Positions 14,210 to 15,629 of a stretch of 15,629 nucleotides of DNA are shown here, piece after piece. Position 1 is the stretch's first letter. The number at the start of each line of letters is the position of its first letter. Below the pieces are notes generated by a model that did not search any database, was not told the origin of the DNA, and was given only the letters and a program-made list of their open reading frames with translations. Made by a program: the position numbers and the translations under genes. Source of the stretch: Anaerolineae bacterium (GTDB taxonomy: Bacteria; Chloroflexota; Anaerolineae; Aggregatilineales; Phototrophicaceae); assembly GCA_028284565.1 (NCBI GenBank), contig JANQRM010000476.1:1-15629 (forward strand). The letters are read 5' to 3'.

Positions 14210-15052
14210 ATGGGACAGACGCAACTTATTTTACTTGGTACGGGTACACCGAATCTTGAACCCCATCGTTTTCAAGCCTCCTTAGCTGTTGTGGTGGATG
14301 ACTCGGCTTATATTGTGGATTGCGGAGGCGGGACCATGCAACGGCTCTTGCAAGCCTTTCACGATAAGGATATAGCTGCGCTTGCACCAAAAAAGCTAAC
14401 GCGCCTCTTTCTGACGCATTTGCACCCTGATCATACGGTTGGATTAGCCGACTTCCTCATTGGTCCATGGGTGGATGAGCGAGACGAAACGGTACAGATA
14501 TATGGTCCAACAGGGACGGATGCGATGGTAAAGCACTTGTTGCAAGCTTATGTGATTGGCATCGGTGAACATCAACATGGACTTGCACCCATCGCTCATC
14601 CACTAGATGTAGTCGTAATTGAAATTGAAGCAGGGGTAATTTATCAGGATGAATTGGTGGCGATAGAGGCATTCCGAGTCAGTCATGGGGGGTTAGATGC
14701 CTTTGGATTCAAATTTCAAACATCAGAAAAAACAATCGTCATCTCTGGCGATACCTGCCCTACACCATCCCTCATCGAACAGGCTAAGGGATGTGATATA
14801 TTGGTGCATGAAGTGTATTCGGCGAAGCAACTTAAAAGACGATCTATGGGTTGGCAAGCCTATCATCAGAAGATGCATACTTCGACAATAGAATTAGCGG
14901 AGATTGCGAATAAGGTACGCCCCAAGCTCCTTGTCCTTACTCATCAATTACCTTGGCAGACGACCTTAGAGAAATTACGAGAAGAAATTGCAGAACTTTA
15001 TAATGGTGAAGTGGTGAATGGATGCGACTTGGATATTGATGCTTTACCATAA
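14210..15052 (+). CDS. MBL-fold metallohydrolase, RNase Z-like
   Basis: Metallo-beta-lactamase-fold hydrolase of the RNase Z/arylsulfatase-like group, 280 residues. The opening LLGTGTPNLEPHRFQASLAV and DCGGGTMQRL are typical. The metal motif THLHPDH places H70, H72, D74 and H75. Further ligands are likely H159 (VSHGG), D181 (SGDTCPTP) and H245 (LTHQLPW). HEVYSA (200-205) sits where RNase Z carries its HEAT motif, and MHTSTIELAEIA (222-233) corresponds to its H.T...A..A. The long flexible arm that grips tRNA in RNase Z is not evident, so a tRNA-processing role is doubtful and the substrate is unknown. No signal peptide. It is divergent from the SRPBCC gene with a 114-base gap and overlaps the following convergent gene by nine bases. 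Confidence 0.85.
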   Translation: MGQTQLILLGTGTPNLEPHRFQASLAVVVDDSAYIVDCGGGTMQRLLQAFHDKDIAALAPKKLTRLFLTHLHPDHTVGLADFLIGPWVDERDETVQIYGPTGTDAMVKHLLQAYVIGIGEHQHGLAPIAHPLDVVVIEIEAGVIYQDELVAIEAFRVSHGGLDAFGFKFQTSEKTIVISGDTCPTPSLIEQAKGCDILVHEVYSAKQLKRRSMGWQAYHQKMHTSTIELAEIANKVRPKLLVLTHQLPWQTTLEKLREEIAELYNGEVVNGCDLDIDALP

Positions 15053-15629
15053 ACGCACAATATCGCTTTCCGTGAAGAGATGTTCAACCTGTAAGCCAAG
15101 CGAGGGTTCAGCATAAAGCGCGGGTGGCACACTAATATCCGCCAGATATAATTCGCCCACATTTTGACGAACCGTTTCATCTTTTAAGCCAACTTTGGGC
15201 AAAGCCAGAGTCATGGTTGCCGTTGCTTGGATAGCAGGGTCAAAGACTGTACCAGACGTGGTATCAACACCCGATGGCGCATCGAGAGATAAAAAGTCAC
15301 TCTCTTGTGAATTTGCCCAGCGAATGAGGTCGCCTGCTGTGCCTCGTGGCGCGCCTTGCAAACTATAGCCAATCACACCATCAAGGATAATATCAGGTTT
15401 GGGTAATGTGGTGACGGAAGTCACATCAACTACGGGAATAGCCATTCTACGGACAATTTGAAGTTGATGTTTGGGAATAGGTGTAAACTCGTTATCTGAT
15501 TTTGTAGTGACAACAGATACATTAGCCCCATAATTATGTAATCGTCTACCTGCGACAAGCGCGCCTCCCCCATTGCCTCCTGTCCCAGCCATCACAATAA
15601 CTGAATGTCCTCGTGGATTGCCATTGTAG
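15044..15629 (-). CDS. nnrE: NAD(P)H-hydrate epimerase (YjeF N-terminal domain), 5' end missing
   Basis: Epimerase domain that interconverts R and S forms of hydrated NAD(P)H so the damaged cofactor can be repaired by a dehydratase. The frame is open through the right edge; reading into it gives NPRGHSVIVMAGTGGNGGGA, so the GTG at 15595 is internal and the N-terminal helix lies outside. Recognisable parts are the nucleotide loop AGTGGNGG, ILDGVIGYSLQGAPRG (usual D.LFG.G..R), the catalytic-aspartate stretch SLDAPSGVD, TLALPKVGL and YLADISVPPALY. The loop departs from the usual GNNGGDG: the first Asn and the Asp are Gly. The protein ends about 25 residues after SVPPALY, so no kinase-like dehydratase domain is fused to it. 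The last nine bases overlap the MBL gene tail to tail. Confidence 0.85.
   Translation of the reverse strand, partial: YNGNPRGHSVIVMAGTGGNGGGALVAGRRLHNYGANVSVVTTKSDNEFTPIPKHQLQIVRRMAIPVVDVTSVTTLPKPDIILDGVIGYSLQGAPRGTAGDLIRWANSQESDFLSLDAPSGVDTTSGTVFDPAIQATATMTLALPKVGLKDETVRQNVGELYLADISVPPALYAEPSLGLQVEHLFTESDIVRLW

Noticed and set aside
1..15629. Novel defence, mobile or CRISPR-type system
   Set aside because: No repeat array, nuclease, transposase, integrase, toxin-antitoxin pair or phage gene was seen; almost every large gene falls in a known family.

Overview
This window looks like chromosomal DNA from a free-living bacterium, most likely a member of the Chloroflexota (Anaerolineae-like). 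The phylum is an inference, drawn from gene content and style: a CAD-like dihydroorotase, a type 2 OMP decarboxylase, an AldO-like flavoenzyme, TTG starts and moderate GC with AT-rich spacers. No rRNA or marker gene settles it. No rRNA, tRNA, CRISPR array, transposase, integrase or phage gene is visible. Most of the window is housekeeping or ordinary accessory sequence.

Region 1 (2-4090, + strand) is a compact Mrp/Mnh multisubunit Na+/H+ antiporter operon in the order mrpA(C-terminal part)-mrpB fusion, mrpC, mrpD, mrpE, mrpF, mrpG. The first gene runs off the left edge. Neighbouring genes overlap or lie within 12 bases of each other, so the six subunit genes seen here are probably cotranscribed and assembled as one membrane complex.

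Region 2 (about 4091-12214) is de novo pyrimidine synthesis. pyrB has its own spacer and a perfect -10 hexamer. It is separated from the rest by a convergent LysE-family exporter gene on the - strand. pyrC-pyrD-pyrE-pyrF then follow as a chain of 4-base overlaps. Together they run from carbamoyl phosphate plus aspartate to UMP; carA and carB are not in the window. The same chain continues without a break into a membrane-anchored protein of unknown function, which is split by a one-base frameshift, and then into an alditol-oxidase-like FAD enzyme.

Region 3 (12215-15629) is a set of short, independent units: a 53-residue membrane protein, a bidirectional terminator, a secreted PsbP/DcrB-like protein, an SRPBCC (AHSA1-like) protein with a strong promoter overlapped by a palindrome, an RNase Z-like MBL-fold hydrolase, and a stand-alone NAD(P)H-hydrate epimerase domain that runs off the right edge.

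The observations most worth a second look are: the +1 frameshift at about 10412; PyrD with a class 1-type catalytic cysteine in a class 2-type protein; the arginine-to-aspartate change in the PyrB carbamoyl-phosphate loop; the palindrome and direct repeats over the SRPBCC promoter; the altered loop in the hydrate epimerase; and the unknown membrane protein plus AldO pair coupled to pyrimidine genes. I did not find a convincing wholly new system.
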